Part shown: positions 1 to 7,862 of the stretch, one piece after another | How the letters are laid out: each line of letters begins with the position of its first letter | Position numbering within the stretch: the first letter of the stretch is position 1 | Origin: CAYQDR01 sp964416315 | Lineage (GTDB): Bacteria; Methylomirabilota; Methylomirabilia; Rokubacteriales; DASRDR01 | Length of the DNA: 64,000 nt | Direction: 5' to 3' | NCBI GenBank assembly: GCA_964416315.1 | Contig: CAYQDR010000004.1 | Coordinates: 36,414 to 100,413 of the forward strand | Position numbers and translations under genes: made by a program | Notes under the pieces: model-generated | Database searches by the model: none | What the model saw: the letters and a program-made list of their open reading frames with translations, nothing else | What the model was told of the DNA's origin: nothing

Positions 1-2
1 TG

Positions 3-593
3 GTCCTGCTGTTCACGCCGCCGTTCGACCGCGCGCCCGTCGATCCCGGCTACATCAAAGCCTACCCCCCGGGCGTCCGCGAGAACGGCGGCCAGTATAC
101 CCATGCCGCGATCTGGGCGGTGATGGCGTTCGCCGCGCTCGGGGACGGCGACAAGGCCAACGAGCTCTTCTCGATCCTGAACCCCATCAACCGCACGAGC
201 ACCCGGGCCGGCGTCCATCGGTACCGAGTCGAGCCGTACGTCGCGGCCGCCGACGTCTATGCCGAGTCCCCGCACGTCGGCCGCGGGGGGTGGACGTGGT
301 ATACGGGGTCCGCCGGCTGGATGTACCGCGCCGGGGTCGAGTGGCTCCTCGGATTCCGGCTGCGCGGCGCGGTGCTCCACCTCGATCCCTGCATTCCGCG
401 CGCGTGGCGACGCTTCGAGATCACGTTCCGCTACCACGCCTCGCGGTATGAGATCACGGTCGAGAACCCGCGCGGGGTGACGCGTGGCATCTCCCGAGTC
501 GAGGTCGACGGCACCCTCCTGGCGTCGGGCCGCGCGAGCGTCCCGCTCACCGATGACGGCGCGACGCGCCGCGTTCGCGTGGTCCTCGGGTGA
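3..593 (+). CDS. Cyclic beta-1,2-glucan synthase, C-terminal end (partial)
   Basis: The frame is open from the window edge, so only about the last 196 residues are present. The tail resembles the glycoside hydrolase 94/carbohydrate-phosphorylase end of NdvB/ChvB-type cyclic beta-1,2-glucan synthases. Recognisable blocks are GVRENGGQYTHAAIWAVMA, then RVEPYVAAADVY, then GGWTWYTGSAGWMYR, followed by a beta-rich C-terminal cap ending at TGA. In known enzymes this module trims the glucan chain and sets its length, while the membrane glycosyltransferase part lies further upstream. That part would be outside this window. A stand-alone GH94 phosphorylase is the main alternative. Confidence 0.75.
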   Translation, partial: VLLFTPPFDRAPVDPGYIKAYPPGVRENGGQYTHAAIWAVMAFAALGDGDKANELFSILNPINRTSTRAGVHRYRVEPYVAAADVYAESPHVGRGGWTWYTGSAGWMYRAGVEWLLGFRLRGAVLHLDPCIPRAWRRFEITFRYHASRYEITVENPRGVTRGISRVEVDGTLLASGRASVPLTDDGATRRVRVVLG

Positions 594-923
594 GATCCGC
601 CGAGCCAGGGCGCGAATCCCGCGCGGCAGCCACCCCCCGTGCGTCACGCCGCTTGCTGGGTGGAGCGGTACTCGTCTATGATTGATTCGGCCACTCCTGA
701 GGGGACGAATTCGCTCGTGAACGACGACCGTCTCTTCCACCCTCCTCTCCTCCGGGGCGCCGGACGGCGGGCCAGCGCGCCGGCCGGGCCCCCGACCAGA
801 GCCAGGAAGGGCGAGTCGGTGCTCCGCAGATCGCCCGCGCCGGTCCCCCCGATCCCTGCCACAGTGCGCCGTCCGGCCCCGAAGGAGCAGTCGATTCGCA
901 CCGCCTGTCGAGAGACTGCGGTC
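594..923. other. Intergenic region, no gene seen
   Basis: This 330-base stretch separates the glucan synthase end from nfeD. The nfeD frame stays open upstream to a GTG at 639, but the extra residues are low-complexity Arg/Ala/Pro and precede a good signal peptide, so I leave them out of the gene. I see no clear promoter, terminator or RNA. Confidence 0.4.
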
Positions 924-2327
924 GTGTCTGGGACTTGGACGCCACGCCGTGGCGCAGCCGGGAGATGGCGGCTCGCCATGTTGGGGCTGGCCGCGGTGCT
1001 CATGCTCGACGGTCCGGCCCCTGCCCAGCCTGCACGGCCCGTGGTGTACGTGGCACCCGTCGAGGGAATGATCGACCTCGGGCTGGCCCCGTTCGTCCAG
1101 CGAGTCCTTGACGAGGCCACGGCGGCCCGCGCCGCGGCGGTCGTCCTGGAGATCAACACCTTCGGGGGGCGCGTAGACGCGGCCGTGTTGATCCGCGACG
1201 CGCTGCTGAGGGCGCGGGTCCCGACGGTGGCCTTCGTGAACAAGCGCGCCATCTCGGCCGGCGCTCTGATCAGCCTCGCGGCCGAGAAGATCGCCATGGC
1301 CGAGGGCGGGACAATCGGCGCCGCCACGCCGGTGCAGCTCGGGCAACCGGGCGGCCCGGCCCAGCCCGTGGCCGAAAAGACCGTGTCGTACATGCGCAAG
1401 GAGTTTCGCGCCACCGCCGAGAGCCGCGGGCGGCCGCCGCTCCTCGCCGAGGCGATGGTGGACGTTGACGTGGAGATCCCCGGCGTGATCGAGAAGGGGA
1501 AGCTCCTGACACTGACGACGGAGGAGGCCCTGCAGCACAAGGTCGCCGACATCCGCGCCGACAGCATCGAGGCCCTGCTGGAGTCCCTGGATCTCGCGGG
1601 CGCCGAGGTCCGCCGCGTCTCCGAGACCTGGGCCGAGACGCTGGTGCGCTTCCTGACGCACCCCGTGCTGAGCTCGCTCCTCATCACCCTGGGCATCCTC
1701 GGCATCATCGTGGAGTTGCGGACGCCGGGCTTCGGCGTGCCGGGCGTCCTGGGCATCGCCAGCCTTACGCTCTTCTTCTGGGGCCACTGGCTGGTCCGCC
1801 TGGCCGGCTGGGAGGAAGGGCTCCTGGTCGGGATCGGGCTCGTGCTCCTGGCGCTGGAGATGTTCGTGGTCCCGGGCTTCGGGCTGACCGGCCTCCTCGG
1901 CATCGCGGCCCTCGTCGCCGGGCTGGGGCTCAGCCTGGTGGGCGCCGGGGCCACATGGGCGGCCGTCGTGACGGCGGCCGGACGGGTCGCCGTATCGCTG
2001 CTGCTCGCGTTGGCCGGGGCCCTGGCCCTGTTCCGGCTCCTACCGCGCCTGCCGGTCGGGCGCCGAATGGTCCTGACGACCGAGCTTCAGGCACGCGAGG
2101 GATTCGCGTCGGCGACCGAGGCGGACCGCCGTCTCGTCGGCAAACACGGGACGGCGGTCTCGCCGTTGCGGCCGGCCGGGATCGCGCTCATCGAAGGCGC
2201 CCGGGTGGACGTGGTATCCGATGGAGAGTTCATCGAGGCGGGAACGCCCATCGAGGTGGTCCGGGTGGACGGCAATCGCGTTGTCGTCCGCCGGTCCACG
2301 CCACCCGCCGAAAGGAGCGAGCCATGA
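924..2327 (+). CDS. nfeD: NfeD-family ClpP-class membrane serine protease
   Basis: The protein has about 467 residues. A short Arg-containing N-region and hydrophobic segment (AMLGLAAVLML) form a signal peptide. A ClpP/SppA-like domain follows, with the NTFGGRV motif and a candidate nucleophile Ser near residue 111 in ISAGAL. Four or so membrane segments (about 245-345) and a C-terminal NfeD OB-fold complete it. Long NfeD proteins of this kind cleave membrane or stomatin-type partners and are normally encoded next to an SPFH gene, as here: the TGA overlaps the start of floA by ATGA. The start is uncertain. GTG 924 gives a signal peptide with a basic N-region, ATG 978 is a shorter alternative and GTG 639 a longer one. 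Confidence 0.85.
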   Translation: MSGTWTPRRGAAGRWRLAMLGLAAVLMLDGPAPAQPARPVVYVAPVEGMIDLGLAPFVQRVLDEATAARAAAVVLEINTFGGRVDAAVLIRDALLRARVPTVAFVNKRAISAGALISLAAEKIAMAEGGTIGAATPVQLGQPGGPAQPVAEKTVSYMRKEFRATAESRGRPPLLAEAMVDVDVEIPGVIEKGKLLTLTTEEALQHKVADIRADSIEALLESLDLAGAEVRRVSETWAETLVRFLTHPVLSSLLITLGILGIIVELRTPGFGVPGVLGIASLTLFFWGHWLVRLAGWEEGLLVGIGLVLLALEMFVVPGFGLTGLLGIAALVAGLGLSLVGAGATWAAVVTAAGRVAVSLLLALAGALALFRLLPRLPVGRRMVLTTELQAREGFASATEADRRLVGKHGTAVSPLRPAGIALIEGARVDVVSDGEFIEAGTPIEVVRVDGNRVVVRRSTPPAERSEP

Positions 2328-3319
2328 TCGGCATCGAAACCGGAGCGTTCGGGGCCGTCGCCCTCCTGCTGCTCGTGCTGGTGGCCGCGGTCGTCGTGCT
2401 CTACATGATCCCCATCCCCCTCTGGATCGCCGCCTGGTCGTCGGGAGCCTACGTGGGGCTCTTCACGCTCATCGGGATGCGCCTGCGGCGGGTGCCGCCC
2501 GGCGTGGTGGTCAACGCGCGGATCAGCGCGGTCAAGGCCGGGCTGGACATCTCCATCAACGACCTGGAGGCACACTACCTGGCCGGCGGCAACGTGGTGC
2601 GGATCGTCAACGCCCTCATCTCCGCCGACAAGGCGAACATCCCGATGACGCTCAAGCGCGCGGCCGCCATCGACCTGGCCGGGCGCGACGTGCTGGAGGC
2701 CGTGAAGATGTCGGTCATCCCCAAGGTGATCGAGACGCCGCGGATCGCCGCCGTGGCCAAGGACGGGATCCAGCTGATGGCGGTCTCCCGGGTGACCGTC
2801 CGGACCAACATCGAGCGGCTCGTCGGCGGCGCCGGTGAGGAGACCGTGATCGCCCGGGTCGGCGAAGGCATGGTCAGCACCATCGGCTCGGCCGCCAGCC
2901 ACAAGGACGTGCTGGAGAACCCGGATCACATCTCCAAGCACATCCTGTCGAAGGGGCTCGACGCGGGGACGGCCTACGAGATCCTGTCGATCGACATCGC
3001 GGACGTGGACGTGGGCGAGAACATCGGCGCGAAGCTCCAGATCGACCAGGCCAACGCCGACAAGCAGATCGCGCAGGCGAAGGCGGAGGAGCGGCGGGCC
3101 ATGGCGGTGGCCGAGGAACAGGAGATGCGCGCCAAAGTCGTGGCGGCCGAAGCGGAGGTGCCGCGCGCGATGGCCGAGGCCTTCCGCCAGGGCCATCTCG
3201 GGATCATGGACTACTACCGGATGAAGAACGTGCAGGCAGATACGGCCATGCGAGAGGCGATCGGGGGGACCGGGGGCGAGTCGCCGGGCGACAAGACGCG
3301 GGATGCGGGACGTCAATGA
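2324..3319 (+). CDS. floA: Flotillin-like protein FloA (SPFH family)
   Basis: The protein has 331 residues, the usual length for the FloA/YqfA family (UPF0365). It has an N-terminal membrane anchor (about 8-30) and a second hydrophobic stretch near 35-55. An SPFH domain follows with characteristic blocks such as PPGVVVNARISAVKAG and DISINDLEAHYLAGG, then an Ala/Glu/Lys-rich coiled coil (about 235-300). FloA scaffolds functional membrane microdomains in bacteria. It starts inside the nfeD stop codon and its own stop overlaps the next ORF by ATGA, so the three genes are translationally coupled. The NfeD partner is probably its cognate protease or stabiliser. Confidence 0.93.
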   Translation: MIGIETGAFGAVALLLLVLVAAVVVLYMIPIPLWIAAWSSGAYVGLFTLIGMRLRRVPPGVVVNARISAVKAGLDISINDLEAHYLAGGNVVRIVNALISADKANIPMTLKRAAAIDLAGRDVLEAVKMSVIPKVIETPRIAAVAKDGIQLMAVSRVTVRTNIERLVGGAGEETVIARVGEGMVSTIGSAASHKDVLENPDHISKHILSKGLDAGTAYEILSIDIADVDVGENIGAKLQIDQANADKQIAQAKAEERRAMAVAEEQEMRAKVVAAEAEVPRAMAEAFRQGHLGIMDYYRMKNVQADTAMREAIGGTGGESPGDKTRDAGRQ

Positions 3320-3678
3320 CGCCCGAACAGCTCCTCTTCCTGGCGGTCTTCGCCCTGGTGCCCCTGATCAACTTCCTCCTCCCCTGGCTTCGCAAGCGGA
3401 TGGAGGGCGCGGGGGCGCGCCAGCCCGAGCCGGCGCCGCGAGAGGCGCCGCCTCGGGCGACCCGGCCCCACCCCCTCCAGCCCGCTCGGACCAACGTGAC
3501 CCAGGAGGGGCCACGGAGGGAGGTCCTGCCGGTGCGCATCCAGCCTCTCGCCGTCCGCCGCTTCGCGCACGGACGGCTCGGGAGTCGGCGGGAGCTGCGC
3601 CGTGGCATCGTCCTGATGGCGATCCTCGGCCCGTGCCGCGGGCTGGAGCGCCGCCAGCCACCGGACCAGCCCCTTTGA
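3316..3678 (+). CDS. Small membrane-anchored protein after floA
   Basis: The 120-residue protein starts within the floA stop (ATGA). Residues 5-25 (LLFLAVFALVPLINFLLPWL) form one membrane segment. The rest is Pro/Arg-rich and probably disordered, apart from a weak hydrophobic patch near residue 98. I do not recognise a family. Coupling to nfeD-floA suggests a membrane accessory of that microdomain operon, but this rests on position only. Confidence 0.6.
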   Translation: MTPEQLLFLAVFALVPLINFLLPWLRKRMEGAGARQPEPAPREAPPRATRPHPLQPARTNVTQEGPRREVLPVRIQPLAVRRFAHGRLGSRRELRRGIVLMAILGPCRGLERRQPPDQPL

Positions 3679-3705
3679 CCGGCCGCCGGCGGAGCGGCGG
3701 GCCGA

Positions 3706-3966
3706 GTGCTGCGGGTGCGCCTCCGCCAGACAGACCCCCGCTACGCACCGTTCGTGGATCGCGCGACGGAGCGCGAGGTGCTCGGGCTCAGAATGTCGGT
3801 GGCTGCGCTGGACGACGTGCTCCAGGGGAAGCTCTGGGCGGTGACCGACCCTGAGCGTCGCCCGAGCAAGCGTCAGAAGGACCTCGCCGACATCGCGCGG
3901 CTCCTGGAGGGCCACCCCCACCTGCGCGACCGGGTGCCCGCGGAGGTCCTCGCCCGCCTCATCTGA
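3706..3966 (+). pseudogene. C-terminal remnant of a nucleotidyltransferase-fold protein
   Basis: An 86-residue frame begins at a GTG with no clear ribosome site. It carries the block DDVLQGKLWAVTDPERR followed by SKRQKDLADIARLLE. This resembles the C-terminal helical tail of AbiEii/MNT-like nucleotidyltransferase proteins (the 'RxKDLxDIxxL' region). The catalytic GSxxxxxDxD part is absent from the upstream DNA, so this looks like a truncated gene. The fold assignment is from memory of the motif and is only moderately secure. Confidence 0.45.
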
Positions 3967-4750
3967 GGCCGCGCCCCGGGCCGAGCCGGCGGCGGGCCTC
4001 GGCGAACACCGCCTCGAACATCGGCCAGGTGAGCCGGCCGGTCTGCGTGTTCTGGCGGCTCGGGTGGTACGAGGCGAGGAGCGTCACGCCCCAGGGGAGC
4101 TGGTGCGCCGCACCGTGGGCAAACCGCGGCCGGGGGCGCGGGGTCGCCCGGCCGAGCGCCGCCATCGCCGAGAGGTAGGCGTCGAAGCCGATCCGCCCGA
4201 GGGCGACGACGACCCGCACGCGCCGGAGGAGCGCGAGCTCCCCCCGGAGGTAACCGGCGCAGCGCGCGAGCTCGCGCCGCAGGGGTCGGTTGTCCGGCGG
4301 CGCGCAGTGGACCGCCGCCGTGATGTACGCGTCGAGCAGCCGGAAGCCGTCGCCACGGTGGCGCGAGGTCGGTTGCGTGGCGAAGCCGTGCGTGTGGAGC
4401 GCCCGGGCGAGCCACTCCCCGCTCCCCCCCGGCACGTCCCCCGTGAACATGCGGCCCGTGCGGTTGCCACCGTGAGCGGCGGGCGCCAGCCCCACGAGGA
4501 GGAGCCGCGCGCCGGCGGACCCGAGGCTCGGCACGGGGCGCGCCCAGTAGCGCCGGCCCCGGTAGCGCCGGGGCGGCTCGGCGGCGACGGCCTCGCGGTG
4601 CCGGACGAGCCGCGGGCAGAGGCGGCACGCGATGATCCGCCCCTGGAGGGCCGCGAGCGCCGCCGCCGCGCGGCGCCGGGGCTCACGCCGGGTCGAGAAC
4701 CGAGCAGCCCTAGGACGCAGGGAGGAGGCGCCCCGAGGCGTATGCTGCAT
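3959..4750 (-). CDS. Type-5 uracil-DNA glycosylase (UdgB-like, Fe-S)
   Basis: The motif GLAPAAHGGNRTGRMFTGD and the C-terminal YHPSRQNTQTGRLT are diagnostic of family 5 uracil-DNA glycosylases. These remove uracil, hypoxanthine and related bases from DNA. Four cysteines (CRLC near the N-terminus, then AVHC and ARCAGY) are the expected 4Fe-4S ligands. The protein is about 263 residues from ATG 4750. That start lies inside a dispersed repeat (4714-4865), so the first 50 residues are low-complexity and the true start may be a non-ATG codon further in. Its C-terminus overlaps the convergent remnant at 3706-3966 by a few bases. Confidence 0.85.
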   Translation of the reverse strand: MQHTPRGASSLRPRAARFSTRREPRRRAAAALAALQGRIIACRLCPRLVRHREAVAAEPPRRYRGRRYWARPVPSLGSAGARLLLVGLAPAAHGGNRTGRMFTGDVPGGSGEWLARALHTHGFATQPTSRHRGDGFRLLDAYITAAVHCAPPDNRPLRRELARCAGYLRGELALLRRVRVVVALGRIGFDAYLSAMAALGRATPRPRPRFAHGAAHQLPWGVTLLASYHPSRQNTQTGRLTWPMFEAVFAEARRRLGPGRGLR

Positions 4751-4865
4751 ACGTTGAGGGGCGCCGACGACCCCACCGGAGGGGCGGGACGCCCGCGAGG
4801 TCGCAGGCCGAGCGCGTCCCGACGAGCTGGAGGACGCCGGGATGCGACGGTTATCGGCCCGGCGC
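4714..4865. repeat. Dispersed ~150-bp repeat, copy A
   Basis: This segment matches 46597-46750 along most of its length. Shared blocks include gacgcagggaggaggcg, cgggacgcccgcgagg, gccgagcgcgtcccgacgag and ctggaggacgc. It contains a near-palindrome, cgtatgctgcatacg. It lies between the glycosylase gene and the livG stop and supplies the apparent N-terminus of the glycosylase frame. No transposase is attached. Confidence 0.8.
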
Positions 4866-5597
4866 TCAGTCGCGCGCGGCACCGAGGTATGCCTGCACCA
4901 CCGCCGGCGCCGCCGCGACGGCCTCGGGCGGCCCCTCGGCGATCTTCTCCCCGTGGTGCAGGACGACGATCCGATCCGAGAGCGCCATGATCGCCTTCAT
5001 GATGTGCTCGATCATGACGATGGTCGTCCCGCGCCGGCGGATCTCCCGGATCAGGTCCATCAACGCCCGCGCCTCGGCCGCCCGGATGCCCGAGAGCACC
5101 TCGTCGAGGAGGAGGAGCTGCGGACGCGTGGCGAGGGCGCGGGCGATCTCGAGCCGCTTCCGGTCGGCGAGCGGGAGCGCCTGAGCGGGCTCACCAGCCC
5201 GCCCCTCGAGCCCGACGGCGGCGAGGAGCCGCCGCGCCTCCTCCACCGGCGGCCCGACGGCGCGGGCCCGGCCCCCGAAGTGGAGGCCCACGAGGACGTT
5301 CTCGGCGACGGTGAGGCTCGGCAGGATCCTCACGAGCTGGAACGTCCGGGCGATGCCGAGTCGCGAGATCCGGAACGGGGGGAGGCCGGTGATCGGCGCC
5401 CCGCGGAACCGCACGGCGCCGTCGCTCGGGCGCACGAGCCCCGTCACGACGTTGAAGAGCGTGGTCTTCCCCGCCCCGTTCGGTCCGATCAGTCCGACGA
5501 TCTCCCCGGGGGCGACGGCAAAGTCGATCCCGGCGAGGGCGGCGACGCCACCGAAGCGAACGGTGAGATTCTCGACCTCGAGAAGCGGGGCATTCAT
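4866..5597 (-). CDS. livG: Branched-chain amino-acid-type ABC transporter ATPase (LivG)
   Basis: The 243-residue ATPase has Walker A GPNGAGKTT, the LivG-typical loop FQLVRILPSLTVAENVLVG and a degenerate signature LPLADRKRLEIARAL. Walker B is LLLLDEVLSG, followed by the H-loop MIEH. LivG works with LivF, LivH, LivM and a binding protein to import branched-chain amino acids or related amides. None of those partners is adjacent, so it is an orphan here. A -10-like TATACT lies about 25 bases upstream of the ATG on the minus strand. Confidence 0.88.
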   Translation of the reverse strand: MNAPLLEVENLTVRFGGVAALAGIDFAVAPGEIVGLIGPNGAGKTTLFNVVTGLVRPSDGAVRFRGAPITGLPPFRISRLGIARTFQLVRILPSLTVAENVLVGLHFGGRARAVGPPVEEARRLLAAVGLEGRAGEPAQALPLADRKRLEIARALATRPQLLLLDEVLSGIRAAEARALMDLIREIRRRGTTIVMIEHIMKAIMALSDRIVVLHHGEKIAEGPPEAVAAAPAVVQAYLGAARD

Positions 5598-5643
5598 GCG
5601 GGAAGGCGCGCCCAGTATAGCAGGGCCTGCCGGGCTGGTCTCC

Positions 5644-5673
5644 TTGACAGCCGTTCCGCCCGCCCGCTACCGT
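5644..5673 (+). promoter_or_regulatory. Sigma70-type promoter for the isoaspartyl peptidase
   Basis: A perfect -35 TTGACA (5644-5649) is followed after 18 bases by TACCGT (5668-5673). The gene's GTG starts only 7 bases after the -10, so the transcript would be leaderless or nearly so. I saw no Shine-Dalgarno sequence before this GTG. Confidence 0.5.
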
Positions 5674-5679
5674 GAGCCC

Positions 5680-6561
5680 GTGATCCCGGCCCTCATCGCC
5701 CAGGGCGGCGCCGGGGCGGACCCCGGCGAGCACGCGAGCTACCGCGAGGCGCTGCGGGCGGCGCTCGCCGCCGGCTGGGCGCGCCTTCGGACGGGCGCCT
5801 CCGCCCTCGACGCCGTCGAGGCGTGCGTCGCGGCGATGGAGGACGACCCGCGGTTCAACGCCGGCCACGGCTCCGTGCTGACCGAGGCGGGCACGGTCGA
5901 GTGCGACGCCTCGATCATGGAGGGCGGGCGCCTCGGCGCGGGGGCGGTCGGCGCCGTCGCCGGCGTGCCGCATCCGATCACCCTCGCACGCCGCGTCCTC
6001 GAGGACGGGCAGCACATCCTCCTGGTCGGCGAGGGGGCGCTCGCGTTCGCGCGCGAGCGCGGCGTCCCGCTCTGCGACCCGGCCGCCCTCGTGATCGAGC
6101 GCCAGCGGGCGCGGCTCGCCGAGCACCTGGCGGGACGGAGCCCGGTCCCCGCGCCCGGCGGGACCGTCGGGGCCGTCGCCATCGACGCGCGCGGGCTGAT
6201 CGCGGCGGGGACCTCGACGGGCGGGCGCGTCGGCAAGCGCGCCGGCCGCGTCGGGGACTCGGCCCTGATCGGCGCCGGCACCTACGCCGACAACCGCCTC
6301 GGGGGCGCCTCGACGACCGGACACGGCGAGGCGTTCATCCGCACGGTCCTCGCCAAGACCGCCCTCGACATCCTCAAGGATCTCGACGACCCCGAGACCG
6401 CCGTCCACGTGGCGATGGACGTCCTCCGGGAGGACGGCGGGGGCGACGGCGGGCTCGTCCTCATGGACTGGCGGGGGCGGCTCGGCTTCGCCCACACGAC
6501 GCCGTTCATGCCGGTCGGCTGGTGCCTGCCTGGCGCCGCGGAGCCGCTCCTCGGGTTCTGA
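5680..6561 (+). CDS. Isoaspartyl peptidase/L-asparaginase (Ntn hydrolase)
   Basis: The 293-residue protein follows the plant-type asparaginase/IaaA pattern. It has DAVEACVAAMEDDPRFNAGHGSV early, and the autocleavage site GGTVGAVA puts the nucleophile Thr at residue 162. The later GAGTYAD and GHGEAFIR blocks follow. The precursor cleaves before that Thr to give alpha and beta subunits, which hydrolyse isoaspartyl dipeptides and asparagine. The GTG 5680 start gives the conventional N-terminus, and a TTGACA promoter sits directly upstream. The neighbouring livG is divergent. Confidence 0.9.
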   Translation: MIPALIAQGGAGADPGEHASYREALRAALAAGWARLRTGASALDAVEACVAAMEDDPRFNAGHGSVLTEAGTVECDASIMEGGRLGAGAVGAVAGVPHPITLARRVLEDGQHILLVGEGALAFARERGVPLCDPAALVIERQRARLAEHLAGRSPVPAPGGTVGAVAIDARGLIAAGTSTGGRVGKRAGRVGDSALIGAGTYADNRLGGASTTGHGEAFIRTVLAKTALDILKDLDDPETAVHVAMDVLREDGGGDGGLVLMDWRGRLGFAHTTPFMPVGWCLPGAAEPLLGF

Positions 6562-6567
6562 GCGCCG

Positions 6568-6660
6568 TTACTTCACGATCATCACGGTGCAGGGCGCCAG
6601 CCGGCTCAGGCTCTGCGTTGTGCTCCCCATGATCCGTCCCCAGATGTAAGCGGTTTCCAT
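6568..6660 (-). pseudogene. UspA C-terminal remnant
   Basis: A 30-codon frame ends IWGRIMGSTTQSLSRLAPC, then TVMIVK and TAA. This is the classic end of universal stress protein A domains (the G-S-T/S-xxxLxxxxPxxVxxV region). The rest of the Usp domain is absent. The stub lies 11 bases beyond the stop of the fluoride-pup operon, on the same strand, so the operon may once have ended with a Usp gene. Confidence 0.6.
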
Positions 6661-6671
6661 TCAGCCCTCGC

Positions 6672-7841
6672 TCAGTCCGCCGCGCCCGATCGCCTCCCGT
6701 CGTCAGGCGCTTTCTCCGACGGTGGCTCGTACTTGGCCAGGCGGGCCTTCAACTGCTCGATCTCGGCGCGGAGGTCGCGCACCACTGCTTCCCAGGTCTG
6801 GGCCGCCGCTCGCTCGCCGGCGAGGTTCATCTCGAGGACCTGCCGATCCTCGCTCACCGACCAGAGGCGGTAGTGGAGCGCCGAGGCCCGGCTGGATTCA
6901 TCGCCGAGCTGCTGGGTCAGCTCCCGGAGCCGCAGCTCGAGCCGCCCCTTCTCGAAGGCGAGGGCCTCGAGGCGCTCCCGCACCGCCTCGGCCGACTCGG
7001 GGGGGCCTGCCCCCGGCTCCCGCGGGCTCAGCGAGCCCGGGGCCGGGGGAGTCGGCGCGAAAGATCTCGGGATCTCGTTTCCGAATAGCTCCCTCCAGCC
7101 GACCAAGAACGTCAGCGCCGCCGTCCACGACGCCGCCTCCTCGGGCGTGAAGGGCGCCTGCTTCCGGTAGTCGTGCTTGTCGATGAACTCCCGAAGGTCC
7201 CTGGCGAGCCGGTCGAGCTTGCGTAGCGTTCGCGCGACGAGAGGGGCAGCGCCGTGATGCCCGGCGTAGTGCCCGAGGGCCAGCGTCAGGTGCTGAAGGC
7301 AGAGCCCATCCGACCGGTCGTAGGCTCGGTCCAACTCCGCATCCTCGATGTAGTCGAGCAGCGTGTGGAGGTAGCCGTCCTCGGCGCTCGCCAGCGCGGT
7401 GCAGAGAGGACAGCGCGCTCGGTTCGCCCGCGCCTGGACGAGCCCGACCGGCTCGGCTCGGCGGAAGAGGCGCCGCCATCCCCTAACGATCCGGGAGCCG
7501 CTCAGCTCCCGGTGCGTCACACTCAACCACGCCCGCACTTGGCCGAGGAGACCCTGGTAGATAAGCCCGATCCCGAGGGCACTGTTCCGGACGTCCGTGG
7601 ACATCCACGCGTGCCAGCTACAGAAGCCCCACGACCGATCGAGTACGGCTCGGGTCCCCGGATCGTTCACCTGCTCGTACAGGAGCGCGTCCAGCGACCG
7701 GACGGTCAACTCGCGGAGACAACGGCAGACCGGACACCCCGGCTTCCCGCACGCGTCCACCAGGTGGAAGTACGCGATGAACTTGCTCGGGCGAGCCTCG
7801 GGACGCCAGCCCAGGTCTCTCAGCAACCGGTCGAGGTCCAC
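6672..7841 (-). CDS. Protein with two CxxC...CxxH modules and coiled-coil tail
   Basis: The 389-residue soluble protein is built on a repeated metal-binding pattern. CPVC (36-39) pairs with CSWH (74-77), and CPLC (144-147) pairs with CLQH (181-184), which suggests two zinc sites of C-C-C-H type in a helical scaffold. This resembles DUF6062-type proteins, but the family call is tentative. Residues 290-370 are a Glu/Arg/Leu-rich coiled coil. The ATG at 7841 is 21 bases after the GTPase stop, so it is probably the third gene of the fluoride-riboswitch operon. Function is unknown. Confidence 0.75.
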   Translation of the reverse strand: MDLDRLLRDLGWRPEARPSKFIAYFHLVDACGKPGCPVCRCLRELTVRSLDALLYEQVNDPGTRAVLDRSWGFCSWHAWMSTDVRNSALGIGLIYQGLLGQVRAWLSVTHRELSGSRIVRGWRRLFRRAEPVGLVQARANRARCPLCTALASAEDGYLHTLLDYIEDAELDRAYDRSDGLCLQHLTLALGHYAGHHGAAPLVARTLRKLDRLARDLREFIDKHDYRKQAPFTPEEAASWTAALTFLVGWRELFGNEIPRSFAPTPPAPGSLSPREPGAGPPESAEAVRERLEALAFEKGRLELRLRELTQQLGDESSRASALHYRLWSVSEDRQVLEMNLAGERAAAQTWEAVVRDLRAEIEQLKARLAKYEPPSEKAPDDGRRSGAAD

Positions 7842-7862
7842 CTGCCTCTTCCCTCTCTCGCG

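Noticed and set aside
605..625. tRNA-like cgaatcccg sequence
   Set aside because: No cloverleaf can be drawn around it. I found no tRNA anywhere in the window.
644..1954. Long open frames opposite nfeD, and similarly opposite floA, ilvA, amidase and cyclase genes
   Set aside because: High GC gives long antisense frames. Their translations are Arg/Ala/Pro-rich or repetitive without motifs, whereas the opposite strand gives clear families.
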